From: Streptomyces hiroshimensis
GTDB taxonomy: Bacteria; Actinomycetota; Actinomycetes; Streptomycetales; Streptomycetaceae
Assembly (NCBI RefSeq): GCF_014650335.1
Contig: NZ_BMUT01000007.1
Location: 62,001 to 126,000, forward strand
DNA: 64,000 nt
Direction: 5' to 3'
Positions 51,404 through 58,834 of this stretch are shown one piece after another. How positions within the stretch are numbered: position 1 is the first letter of the stretch; the number at the start of each line of letters is the position of its first letter. Below the pieces are notes generated by a model, which saw only the letters and a program-made list of their open reading frames with translations, made no database searches and was not told the DNA's origin. The position numbers and the translations under genes were made by a program.

Positions 51404-51964
51404 CCGGGGAGACCGCGTGGAAGGGCCGTGGCACAGCACACGGCGGAGAGAGGTCAGGTATGCACGGGAGCACCGCGCGGCGAGCAGGATGCCGCTCTGC
51501 TGCGAACCGGACGGCCCGACCCGGTGGTTATGGCGCAATAGCCGGTACGCTGGCCGACCGGATCGAGGAGAGCAAGGGGCGGCAGGGCCATGTCTGGCCG
51601 CACTGACGTCATGTCAGCCCCCCTTCGCCTTTCGGCTAGCCGTACGTCGGCCGGGAGCGGATGGCCTTGCCCGGCACTGTCCGCTCTCCCGATATGACGT
51701 AACCATCCCCCTCGGGACGGTCTCCCGCAACGACGGAGCGCGCCGGGAATAGGGACTGCGACCGCCTCGCCGCGAAACAATCGGACGCCGAAGGCCCGTT
51801 GACCGGCGGCGCAGCCCCCGCTAAGCGTTCTCTCAGATCGGGACAGGGTGAAACAACCGCGCGTGCACCGTCTGGACGCCGCGCGTGCGCCGGGAGGAAG
51901 GTGAGACCTTGAGGTACTGGTCTGTTCCGGCTCTGCAAGGCCGAACGGACGCTTTCGGTACCTC

Positions 51965-51981
51965 GTGTCGAGTGGCAACGG
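51965..51981 (+). repeat. 17-bp direct repeat, copy 2, at the start of the small membrane gene
   Basis: Same GTGTCGAGTGGCAACGG as copy 1. Here it is directly before the GAGGAG ribosome-binding site of the gene at 51998/52004, so it is the transcript leader or an operator. Confidence 0.8.
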
Positions 51982-51997
51982 ACCCGAGGAGACCACT

Positions 51998-52228
51998 TTG
52001 GACATGCGTACGCCCGCCCAGTGCATCGAGAACCCCGTCACGCCCGGCAGCTTCCTGCTGCCCGGCACGGCCGTCGTCGTCATCGTGGTCGTGCTGGCCG
52101 CGGCCGTGGCGCTGACGCTGCTCGGTCTGCCTCTGGAGTCGGTGGTGGCGGTTCTCGCCGTCGCGAGCACCGCGGCCGTCGGCATCATCCGCCGCACGGC
52201 CGCCGTCTTCGCCGCCCACCGCGTCTGA
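51998..52228 (+). CDS. small membrane protein preceding an HTH regulator
   Basis: About 76 aa. Cys-containing start (MRTPAQCIENPVTPGSF) then two hydrophobic segments (residues about 20-42, TAVVVIVVVLAAAVALTLLGL, and 46-62) and a short basic end (RRTAAVFAAHRV). Not recognised as a family. A TTG at 51998 fits the GAGGAG spacing; the ATG two codons later is the alternative. Its stop is 12 bp from the HTH gene, whose ribosome-binding site overlaps the stop region, so they form a pair. Confidence 0.65.
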   Translation: MDMRTPAQCIENPVTPGSFLLPGTAVVVIVVVLAAAVALTLLGLPLESVVAVLAVASTAAVGIIRRTAAVFAAHRV

Positions 52229-52239
52229 AGGAGGCGTCC

Positions 52240-52839
52240 GTGGGGTGCCGCACCAGCGCCCCGGTGACGCCTGTCCCCGTGGAGACGCTCGCGCAGTGGC
52301 TGCGGTCACTGCGCGAGCAGTCGGGGCAGAGCTACCGCCGGATGGCGCAGTACGCGACCGAGAACCTTCACCAGCAGGTGCCGTACCTGCGCTTCTTCCA
52401 CGCCGACCGGGGTGTCCGGCTCCCGGCGTGGTCCACCGTCCGCGTCTACGTCCGCGTCTGCGGCGGCGACGAGCAGCACGCGTACCGCCTGTGGAAGCGG
52501 GCCGCCTCGGCCGGGGAGCACCGGCCGTCCCGGCCGCCCCTCAAGCCGGAGTTCATCCGCCGGCCGCTCGACATCGTCGACGCCATGCGCGCCATGCGCG
52601 GCACCCGGGGCGAACCCGGCTACCGTACGCTCCGCGAGCTCGAACTCCTCGCGGGGCCAGGCCGGTTGCCGCGCTCTACGCTCAGCGCGGTCCTCAGCGG
52701 CCGCCGCATGCCGTCGAAGGAACTGCTCCTGACCTTCGTCGGCCTGACGGCCGGCATCGCCCCGGGCTCGCACAAGTCGCTGCTGTGGGCGGAGGCATGG
52801 GAGCGGGCGGACCTCTATCGCAGGGGCGCCGCCTCGTGA
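52240..52839 (+). CDS. helix-turn-helix (XRE-like) regulator
   Basis: 199 aa with two segments that look like XRE-type helix-turn-helix units: LAQWLRSLREQSGQSYRRMAQYA (about 16-38) and a second, LRELELLAGPGRLPRSTLSAVLSGRRMPS (about 128-156). The middle is helical with a Trp/Tyr-rich turn (ACRLWKRA-like). Double-HTH proteins of this length accompany small membrane proteins in Streptomyces and may sense through them. GTG start with AAGGAGG five bases upstream. The duplicated 17-bp motif upstream is a candidate binding site. Confidence 0.75.
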   Translation: MGCRTSAPVTPVPVETLAQWLRSLREQSGQSYRRMAQYATENLHQQVPYLRFFHADRGVRLPAWSTVRVYVRVCGGDEQHAYRLWKRAASAGEHRPSRPPLKPEFIRRPLDIVDAMRAMRGTRGEPGYRTLRELELLAGPGRLPRSTLSAVLSGRRMPSKELLLTFVGLTAGIAPGSHKSLLWAEAWERADLYRRGAAS

Positions 52840-53028
52840 GCCGGTCCCTGAGCCGGGCGGCAGCCCTGGAACTCAGTGGCGTTGCTTCCGGCGGGGGCCC
52901 GGCGGGCCGCCCGTACGCACGGCCCGTTCCGGCCACCCACACCCCCGGGGGCTGTTGCCGGAGCACCTTCGGGCCCGGACACTGATGGCTGGCGAGACAA
53001 CCATCAGCGCACGCGAATGAGGGTGCCC

Positions 53029-54156
53029 GTGACGCCGTCACTGTTCCGGATGCTCGACTGGCACGAGCTGATAGAGGCCGAGCGACAGCAGCCCGGCGCC
53101 CGTGTCTTCGTCTCCGACTACAACGGCGGGCACCCGTTCGTCGAGGAATTCCTCGGCGAGCTCGCCGACACCTCCCCCGGGCGCCTGGCGGACATCACCC
53201 GCTACTCCGGCCTGGACGAGGACGTCCGGCTGCGCGCGAAGATCGCCGCGGTGCACCGGCAGTACGACGGAGCCGACTGCACGCCGCGCAACGTTCTTCC
53301 GGGCGGCGGCTCCAGCAGCCTCCTCGGTACGTTCGCCACCTGGCTGCTGCTGACAGGACGGCGGCGGGTTCACTACGTCCCGCCGGTGTACTACAAGCTC
53401 GCCTACCTCTTCAGGCGCATGGGCATGGAACCCGTTCCCGTCGCCCGCAGCCACGCCTACCAGCCGGAATTCGACCTGCGCCTGCCCGACGAGCGGACCG
53501 TGCTCGTCCTCACCGACCCGGTCTGGTACGCGGGGAGAAGAGTCCCGTCCACGGTGCTGAAGACGATCGGGGCCTGGCAGCAGGAGACGGGCTCGCTGGT
53601 CTTCGTCGACGGGACCTTCCAGTACATGCGCTGGGACGGGGAACGCGGCGAGGAGTCGGCCGCTCACCTGCCCGGCGATCTCACCCTCCGTATGGTGTGC
53701 CCCACCAAATACCTGTCGATCCACGGCTACCGCTGTGCGCATCTACTCCTCCCCGAGCGGCTGCGTGAGGAGCTGGCCGAGCTGCATATGAATCTGCATG
53801 GTGATGTGGCCGTTTCCGACCGCCTCTTCGCGCACCGTGCGGCCGACGTCATGCTCGGCGAGGGCAACGGCGCGCTGATACGGCACGTCCGTGACCGTCA
53901 CAGGGTGCTGGTGGACAGCGGCGCGCTCAGCGCACGGATGCCGGTCGAGGCCGGCTTCTTCCTGTTCGCCCGGCCGTGGGTGCCGCACCGCTGGTTCCTG
54001 GCGATGGACGGGAAGTACTTCGAACTCGACGGCCATCCCGGGTACATCCGCATCAACCTGCTCAACCGCCCCGGTACCGAGGCCTTGATGGCTACGGTCG
54101 GCCAGCCGGCCGGTCAGCGGGTCGGTCGGCAGATCGGTCAACCCACGACGGTGTGA
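53029..54156 (+). CDS. PLP-dependent aminotransferase, class I/II fold
   Basis: About 375 aa. Fold-type I features: GGGSSSLLGTF cofactor-phosphate loop region, NVLPGG, aromatic stacking YYKLAYLF region, Asp in LVFVDGTFQY and the Schiff-base Lys in VCPTKYLSIHGYRCAHLL. Likely transaminates or decarboxylates an amino acid in a specialised pathway. Start uncertain: GTG 53029 has GAGGG upstream; ATG 53017 and GTG 53023 are in frame. The C-terminus (GQPAGQRVGRQIGQ) is a low-complexity tail. Its last 19 bp overlap the convergent beta-lactamase-like gene. Confidence 0.85.
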   Translation: MTPSLFRMLDWHELIEAERQQPGARVFVSDYNGGHPFVEEFLGELADTSPGRLADITRYSGLDEDVRLRAKIAAVHRQYDGADCTPRNVLPGGGSSSLLGTFATWLLLTGRRRVHYVPPVYYKLAYLFRRMGMEPVPVARSHAYQPEFDLRLPDERTVLVLTDPVWYAGRRVPSTVLKTIGAWQQETGSLVFVDGTFQYMRWDGERGEESAAHLPGDLTLRMVCPTKYLSIHGYRCAHLLLPERLREELAELHMNLHGDVAVSDRLFAHRAADVMLGEGNGALIRHVRDRHRVLVDSGALSARMPVEAGFFLFARPWVPHRWFLAMDGKYFELDGHPGYIRINLLNRPGTEALMATVGQPAGQRVGRQIGQPTTV

Positions 54157-54977
54157 CGGTCCGTCCAGACCCGCGCCGAGATCCGCGCCAGCAGACGGGC
54201 GGCCGGATCATCGACGTCGTGCCCGTTCGCGAGAGGGCCGCTGTAGCAGACGGCGATCGCGTAGGGCTCGGCGTCCTGCGGATAGACCACGGCGGCGCAG
54301 TGCCGCAGTCCGGGGAACCAGCCGTTCTTGCTCGCCAGCCGGGTCCCCGGCGGCAGCCCCGCCGCCACGTCCACGCGGTGGACGTTGCCCTCCAGCTGTC
54401 CCAGCACCTCCGGCTCCAGCGACTCCAGCAGCCGGACCAGGTCCCCGGCGGTGACCTGGTTGTGGACGCCGACCGCGCGGGCGGGGTAGTCCTCGATACC
54501 GCGCGGACTCGCGCTGCCGGACGCCCCGGCCCGGCACCACACTCGCGCCACGGCGTCGTGACCGACTTCGGCGAGGCAGAGGTTGGTGGCCAGGTTCGAG
54601 GAGTACGTGACCATCCGCCCGGCCAGCCAGCGCAGCGACGCGGTCGCGCCGAGGAGTTCCCACGGTGCCGGATCGCTGTCGTACGCAAGCGAGTTGGCGT
54701 AGGTGGCCGAACCGATCAAAGAAGTGAAGCGATTGACCACAGGGACATGCGCGTCCAGGTCGATCCCGCTGCGGTGAAGCGCGGCCAGCACCGCCACCTT
54801 CATCGTGCTCGCCGCGTCGTGCGGCACGTCCGGGTTCCGTGCGACGACGGGAGCGCGCCGCCAGGGCGCCACGACTACGGAAAGCACGCTACGACTCCAG
54901 GACACGCGGCGCCCGACAACCCGAAAGAGGAAACGCCAGGGCGACCGGGCCACGACGGCTCCCGGTCGCCCCACCAC
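54138..54977 (-). CDS. class A beta-lactamase-like serine hydrolase
   Basis: 279 aa. The three active-site elements are in place but altered: SxxK as S57-T-M-K60 (AASTMKVAVL), SDN as YSSN (residues 125-128) and KTG as KNG (SKNGW). The SSN change and loss of Thr in KTG make classical penicillinase activity doubtful; a serine peptidase or esterase role is possible. No signal peptide is obvious; the first 45 residues are Arg/Val-rich. GTG 54977 follows the upstream gene's stop by seven bases and has a GGGG site, so the two are probably cotranscribed. A later GTG (54905) is an alternative start. Confidence 0.8.
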   Translation of the reverse strand: MVGRPGAVVARSPWRFLFRVVGRRVSWSRSVLSVVVAPWRRAPVVARNPDVPHDAASTMKVAVLAALHRSGIDLDAHVPVVNRFTSLIGSATYANSLAYDSDPAPWELLGATASLRWLAGRMVTYSSNLATNLCLAEVGHDAVARVWCRAGASGSASPRGIEDYPARAVGVHNQVTAGDLVRLLESLEPEVLGQLEGNVHRVDVAAGLPPGTRLASKNGWFPGLRHCAAVVYPQDAEPYAIAVCYSGPLANGHDVDDPAARLLARISARVWTDRHTVVG

Positions 54978-54984
54978 CTTGCCC

Positions 54985-55440
54985 CTACGGCTCCTCGGTC
55001 GGGATCGGGCCCAGGTATTCCAGGGTCCACGTCTCCTGGAACTCGGGCTGCGGCTTCACGAGCACGATCTGCGCACCACGGTGCCCGGCGCGCAGGGCGA
55101 GACCGTTGTCGGACAGGATCTTGAGTCCGCCGATGACCCGCTCGAACGTGAACTTCGTCCACTCGGCGCGCGGAACGCTGTTCACGAAGAGCTTCTCCTC
55201 GTGGGCCACGAGACCCGCGGCCGGGTGGTAGGCCAGGTGGATCACGTAGGGCGACCCCGGGACTTCGTGCTCAGCGACGTCGATGATCCACTCCTGCTCG
55301 ATCGGCAGGGGGTTGAGGCGGTCGGTGATGACAGGAGCGCCGTGCTTGACGGCGTACTCGGTGGCCGTCAGGAGGGAGGTCGGTCCGATGATGTGAGCGT
55401 GGATCTTGTACTTGCCGGGCTTGACCGGAATCGGGGCCAT
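54985..55440 (-). CDS. small beta-trefoil-like protein
   Basis: 151 aa. Three repeats of about 40-50 residues with hydrophobic, Trp-containing cores (EQEWIIDVAEHEVPGSPYVIHL, WTKFTFERV, ETWTLEYLG) fit a beta-trefoil; the tone is that of I66-type serine protease inhibitors, but I cannot assign it firmly. No signal peptide. ATG after GAGAGGACG. It lies just upstream of, and in the same direction as, the beta-lactamase-like gene. A hairpin (55472-55490) separates it from the secreted protein gene upstream. Confidence 0.6.
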   Translation of the reverse strand: MAPIPVKPGKYKIHAHIIGPTSLLTATEYAVKHGAPVITDRLNPLPIEQEWIIDVAEHEVPGSPYVIHLAYHPAAGLVAHEEKLFVNSVPRAEWTKFTFERVIGGLKILSDNGLALRAGHRGAQIVLVKPQPEFQETWTLEYLGPIPTEEP

Positions 55441-55471
55441 GCGGGGCACGTCCTCTCTCACGTTTCCGCTA

Positions 55472-55490
55472 CCGGCGGCGACCCCGCCGG
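55472..55490 (-). terminator. hairpin between secreted protein and beta-trefoil genes
   Basis: CCGGCGG pairs with CCGCCGG around a five-base loop; 134 bp beyond the stop of the upstream secreted protein gene. Confidence 0.4.
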
Positions 55491-55624
55491 CACACGCCCT
55501 CCACCTTCGCGGCGGGTTCACCAGCTGCAAAGGGCGGTATATGGCCAAGCCCATTACGGCGGGGAATGATCGATCACAGTTGCGAATACGGCACCTCGGG
55601 CCGGGACACGGGGCATGCGCGCGC

Positions 55625-56260
55625 TCAGAGCCGCAGGATGGTCACGGTAGTCGGACCGGACGCCGAGGTGAGGCCTTGGGAGGTTGTGCAAGCGGTCTGC
55701 TGGGAGGCGAGCAGGGTCACTTCGGTGACCACGGTCGCGCCCTTGAACGCCCCTTCGGTGATCTTCCCCGTGCTGACGGTGACGACGTTGCCGTTGGGGC
55801 GCACCGCCGCGACGCTGCGGATGGTGGCGGTGGAGGTGCGATCGGTCCCCCGGTCGTTGCCTCCCTTCCCGTGGAGGGCGGAGTTCTTGCTGCCCGCGCC
55901 CTCCCGTCCCTCTCCCCAGTGGAACGTGAGCGTCCCGGCGGCCGGGCCGAGCAGGCACGACAGCGTGCCCGAGGAACTGCCTCCGAAGGCGGCCGAGGTG
56001 AAGGCGGGGTCCGTGGAGAGGGGGCACCCCACGAGGGCCTGCGAGGTGATGGAGACGGCTCTGGGGAGGAGGGTCAGCCCCGGCGAGTAGGTGGCGGCGA
56101 CGGTGCCGGCGCACTCCAGGAGCACCGCGCCCTTGTCGTGGCCGGCGCCGCCGCCGTGAGCGTTGGCCTGTGCCGGAGGCGCCGTCGGCACGAGGGCGGC
56201 GACGCCGAGTGCCGCCGCCACGGCCGCCGTACGGGTCCTGCGCAGTCGACTGGGGTTCAC
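55625..56260 (-). CDS. secreted protein of unknown function
   Basis: 211 aa. Signal peptide: basic start (NPSRLRRTRTA), hydrophobic core (AAVAAALGVAALVP), cleavage near AQANA. The mature part has three cysteines (LLECAGT, LVGCPLS, LSCLLGP) and beta-rich repeats; the SxxGTLSCLLGPAAGTLTFHWGEG segment resembles streptomycete exported proteins with an immunoglobulin-like fold. GTG start with GGGAGGG six bases upstream. Probably monocistronic; the upstream neighbour is the uricase homologue. Confidence 0.78.
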   Translation of the reverse strand: MNPSRLRRTRTAAVAAALGVAALVPTAPPAQANAHGGGAGHDKGAVLLECAGTVAATYSPGLTLLPRAVSITSQALVGCPLSTDPAFTSAAFGGSSSGTLSCLLGPAAGTLTFHWGEGREGAGSKNSALHGKGGNDRGTDRTSTATIRSVAAVRPNGNVVTVSTGKITEGAFKGATVVTEVTLLASQQTACTTSQGLTSASGPTTVTILRL

Positions 56261-56328
56261 AAGGGCCCTCCCTGCTTGTGCGCTACTGCTGTTTGCCGCT
56301 GCTGCCGGCTGCTGCTGTTTGCCGCTTT

Positions 56329-57180
56329 TCAGGTGCGGTGTACGTCGACGGAGACGGTGCTCTGCTGGTGGTTCGCCACCGTGTACACGCGGCCGTCGTT
56401 GCCGAGGCCGCAGGGGGCGAGGTCTGCCGGCGCGCGGGTGAGGTGGGCGCCTTCGACGCGGACGTACGCGATCTCGGGGCATGCGTCCAGCACCGCGGCG
56501 CCCAGTTGGTAAAAGGTGTGCTGGCTGGATCGGCTGGTGTGTCCGGTGAACGCTTCGGTGACGGCCCTGCCGGCCCGGAGACGGCAGGCCCGGAAGTCCG
56601 CTTCTGCTGATTCGTGTCGCCAGGTCACGTCCAGGCGGGCCGCGAAGACACGGTCGGTGGCGGCCCGGGTGGTGGTGTAGGCGTCGCGGGCGAAGCCGGT
56701 GAAGGTCGCGCCACCCGTGACGAAGAGCTCGATGCCCTGCAGGCCGCCGCGCACGGTCGGTTCGCCGGCGGACGGGAAGGCGACGTGGGCGTGGTGGCGG
56801 GGTTGAGAGCCGGGGCCGAAGTGGCCTGGGCCCTCTGCCTGTCCATCGGTCCCCAGAGGGTCGAGCTCCGTACAGGAGATGGACACGTCGGCGGTCCTGG
56901 GCGGGTGGTCGGCGGTGAGGAAGTGCTCGGCCAGGGCCAGGGCGAAGGCCTCCGGCTCCGCGCCGGTGTGCCGTGCGCCGAAGGCCAGTACGGCATTTGC
57001 GATCGAACTGACCGGGATCAGCCGCGTGTTGTCGCCGTCGCGGTAGACCTCAGGGTGATCCATTCCCAGCCGGACATCGGCGCGGAGCGCGCGGACTCTG
57101 TGCCGGGAAAGGGATCGATCCACGAGCAGGAATTCGATTCCCGATTCTCCGTAGACGTGATCGCCGATGGCGTGGCCCAT
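56329..57180 (-). CDS. urate oxidase homologue lacking catalytic Lys/Thr
   Basis: 283 aa, full length for uricase. Family features: YRDGDNTRLIPVSSIANAV, FALALAEHF, a HHAHVAFPS stretch in the second T-fold half, DRVFAARLDVTW and SSQHTFYQLGAAVLDACPEI. However, the YGK of the charge-relay Lys is YGE (HVYGESGIEF), and the PTDT-type Thr is V in IPVSSIAN. Residues matching the substrate Arg and Gln (DRVFA, SSQHT) are kept. It may bind urate or a related purine without the normal reaction. ATG after CGGAGAACG; divergent from a FAD monooxygenase gene (217 bp). Confidence 0.82.
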   Translation of the reverse strand: MGHAIGDHVYGESGIEFLLVDRSLSRHRVRALRADVRLGMDHPEVYRDGDNTRLIPVSSIANAVLAFGARHTGAEPEAFALALAEHFLTADHPPRTADVSISCTELDPLGTDGQAEGPGHFGPGSQPRHHAHVAFPSAGEPTVRGGLQGIELFVTGGATFTGFARDAYTTTRAATDRVFAARLDVTWRHESAEADFRACRLRAGRAVTEAFTGHTSRSSQHTFYQLGAAVLDACPEIAYVRVEGAHLTRAPADLAPCGLGNDGRVYTVANHQQSTVSVDVHRT

Positions 57181-57397
57181 CGTTCTCCGTTCCGCCGCGC
57201 GGTGCTCGGATGCCGGGTTGCTCGGATGCCCGGACACCTTCCCAGTCGTCGGAGAAACTGGTCAATGAAACCCATGGAAGTACGACAATCACATGGACTC
57301 CCCTGGGGTTGATACTCCAAGAGGCCGTATGGACAAGGTGGTTGCCCGGTGCCAGCCTTGGGGCGTCGTCGACGGGTCCCCGCGAAGGGAATGCCGT

Positions 57398-58834
57398 ATG
57401 GCCAGCCCCTCTTTTCTTCCCGATGCGGTCCAGGTGGCCGTGGTAGGCGGCGGTCCCGTGGGCCTGCGACTGGCGGCGGAGCTGTCCTTGCAGGGGACCG
57501 AATGTCTCGTCCTGGAACGGGATTGCCGCATATCCCGCGTCACACGGGCGCTGGTCCTGCATTCCCGCACACTCGAATTCCTCGACATGCGTGGAATCGC
57601 TGCACCTTTCCTCGATCTCGGCCATCGGTACCGTCACTATCCGCTGGGATCCGCACATGCGACAGTCCCCTTCGCGGGGGTCGACAGTCCCTTTCCCTGC
57701 GCGCTCGCCCTGGCTCAGCACCGGACGACACATCTCTTGGAGCAATCCGCCCTCAAGAACGGCGCGCTCGTCGTCCGTGGAGCGGAAGTCACCGGCGTAC
57801 GCGAGGACGACGCGGGAGTCGTGCTGACCGTACGGCAATCGGGTCGGACGCGCCCGATACGAGCCGCCTATGTCGCCGGATGCGACGGCGCGCACAGCAC
57901 CGTCCGCAGGCTCGCGGGGATACCGGCCCACCGCATCGTCCACCCCTACGACGTCGTGTCGGTCGACGCACGGCTCGACTCCCCGGGCCCGCCGCCGCAG
58001 CAACAACCCTGGGGGCGCTGGGGACGCGACGGCATGGCGCTGTTCCTGCCGTTCGGGGACGGGCGCTGGCGCGTGATCCTCTACCCCTACCGCCCGCTTC
58101 CGGCGCGGCGCCACACCCCCGGCGGACCCGCCGACATCGACACCGCTCTGGCCCAGGCACTGCTGCGCCGCATCACGGGGCAGGGCCTCGCCCTGCGCGA
58201 AGTCGAGTGGTTCAGCCGCTACCGGTGCGAGCACCGCCACGCCGCCCGGTACCGCCACCGTCGCGTGCTGCTCGCCGGCGACGCCGCGCACGTCCACCCG
58301 CCCACCGGGGGCCAGGGCCTCAACACGGGAATCGCCGATGCCATGAGCCTCGGGTGGCGGCTGGCCGCGGCGGCCGCCGACCCCCGGTACGACGGGCTCC
58401 TCGACGCCTACGCCCGGGAACGCCGGCAGTCCGCCGCCCGCGTCATGCGGCTCACCGGCGCCCTGCTGCATGTCAATGCGACACCCGCGTACTGGGGCCA
58501 CGCCCTGCGCGCCGCCGCTCTGGCAGGCGCGCGGCTGCCGCCCGTACGCCGTCGGCTCGCCGTCGTCCTGGCCGGGCTGCAGGGCAGGAGCGAGAGCCCC
58601 GGCGGACGGGTAAGCAGCGGTGCGCCGGCTCCCGACGTACCGCTCACCGACACCGCCACAAACCCCCACCGGCGGCTGTTCGAGGCCCTCCGCACCGGCG
58701 CCCACGTACATCTCGTACCGCCCTGCGGCACCCCGGATCCCCGTGCGGCGGCCATGACACTGCCCCTGCTCACAGTGCACACCGACGCGTACCGGCAGCC
58801 GCACATCGTCCGGCCCGACGGACACTTCCTGTGA
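57398..58834 (+). CDS. FAD-dependent aromatic monooxygenase (Rox/PHBH type)
   Basis: 478 aa. FAD motifs: GGGPVGLRLAAEL at about 17-29, the DG motif CDGAHSTVRRLAGI and the GD motif LLAGDAAHVHPPTGGQGLNTG, then a thioredoxin-like C-terminal part. This is the flavoprotein hydroxylase group that includes rifampicin- and tetracycline-modifying enzymes and polyketide hydroxylases. Start at ATG 57398 after GAAGGGA; the upstream frame has no signals. The stop overlaps the GTG of an MFS gene, making an inactivate/hydroxylate-and-export pair plausible. Confidence 0.9.
   Translation: MASPSFLPDAVQVAVVGGGPVGLRLAAELSLQGTECLVLERDCRISRVTRALVLHSRTLEFLDMRGIAAPFLDLGHRYRHYPLGSAHATVPFAGVDSPFPCALALAQHRTTHLLEQSALKNGALVVRGAEVTGVREDDAGVVLTVRQSGRTRPIRAAYVAGCDGAHSTVRRLAGIPAHRIVHPYDVVSVDARLDSPGPPPQQQPWGRWGRDGMALFLPFGDGRWRVILYPYRPLPARRHTPGGPADIDTALAQALLRRITGQGLALREVEWFSRYRCEHRHAARYRHRRVLLAGDAAHVHPPTGGQGLNTGIADAMSLGWRLAAAAADPRYDGLLDAYARERRQSAARVMRLTGALLHVNATPAYWGHALRAAALAGARLPPVRRRLAVVLAGLQGRSESPGGRVSSGAPAPDVPLTDTATNPHRRLFEALRTGAHVHLVPPCGTPDPRAAAMTLPLLTVHTDAYRQPHIVRPDGHFL

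Larger units (their letters stand above)
50878..51997. other. 1.1-kb gene-free interval with hairpins and a duplicated leader motif
   Basis: No open frame here has convincing codon use or similarity. GC is noticeably lower and less phased than around it. It contains an inverted repeat (51236-51257), an 18-bp-stem hairpin (51282-51332), a 17-bp direct repeat whose second copy precedes the next gene, and presumably the divergent promoters of the FAD operon and the small membrane gene. It may be a decayed gene or an RNA-coding region. Confidence 0.6.

Noticed and set aside
50892..51752. Open frames in the 1.1-kb gap
   Set aside because: Codon use is not phased for GC and no motif is visible; several overlap in all frames.
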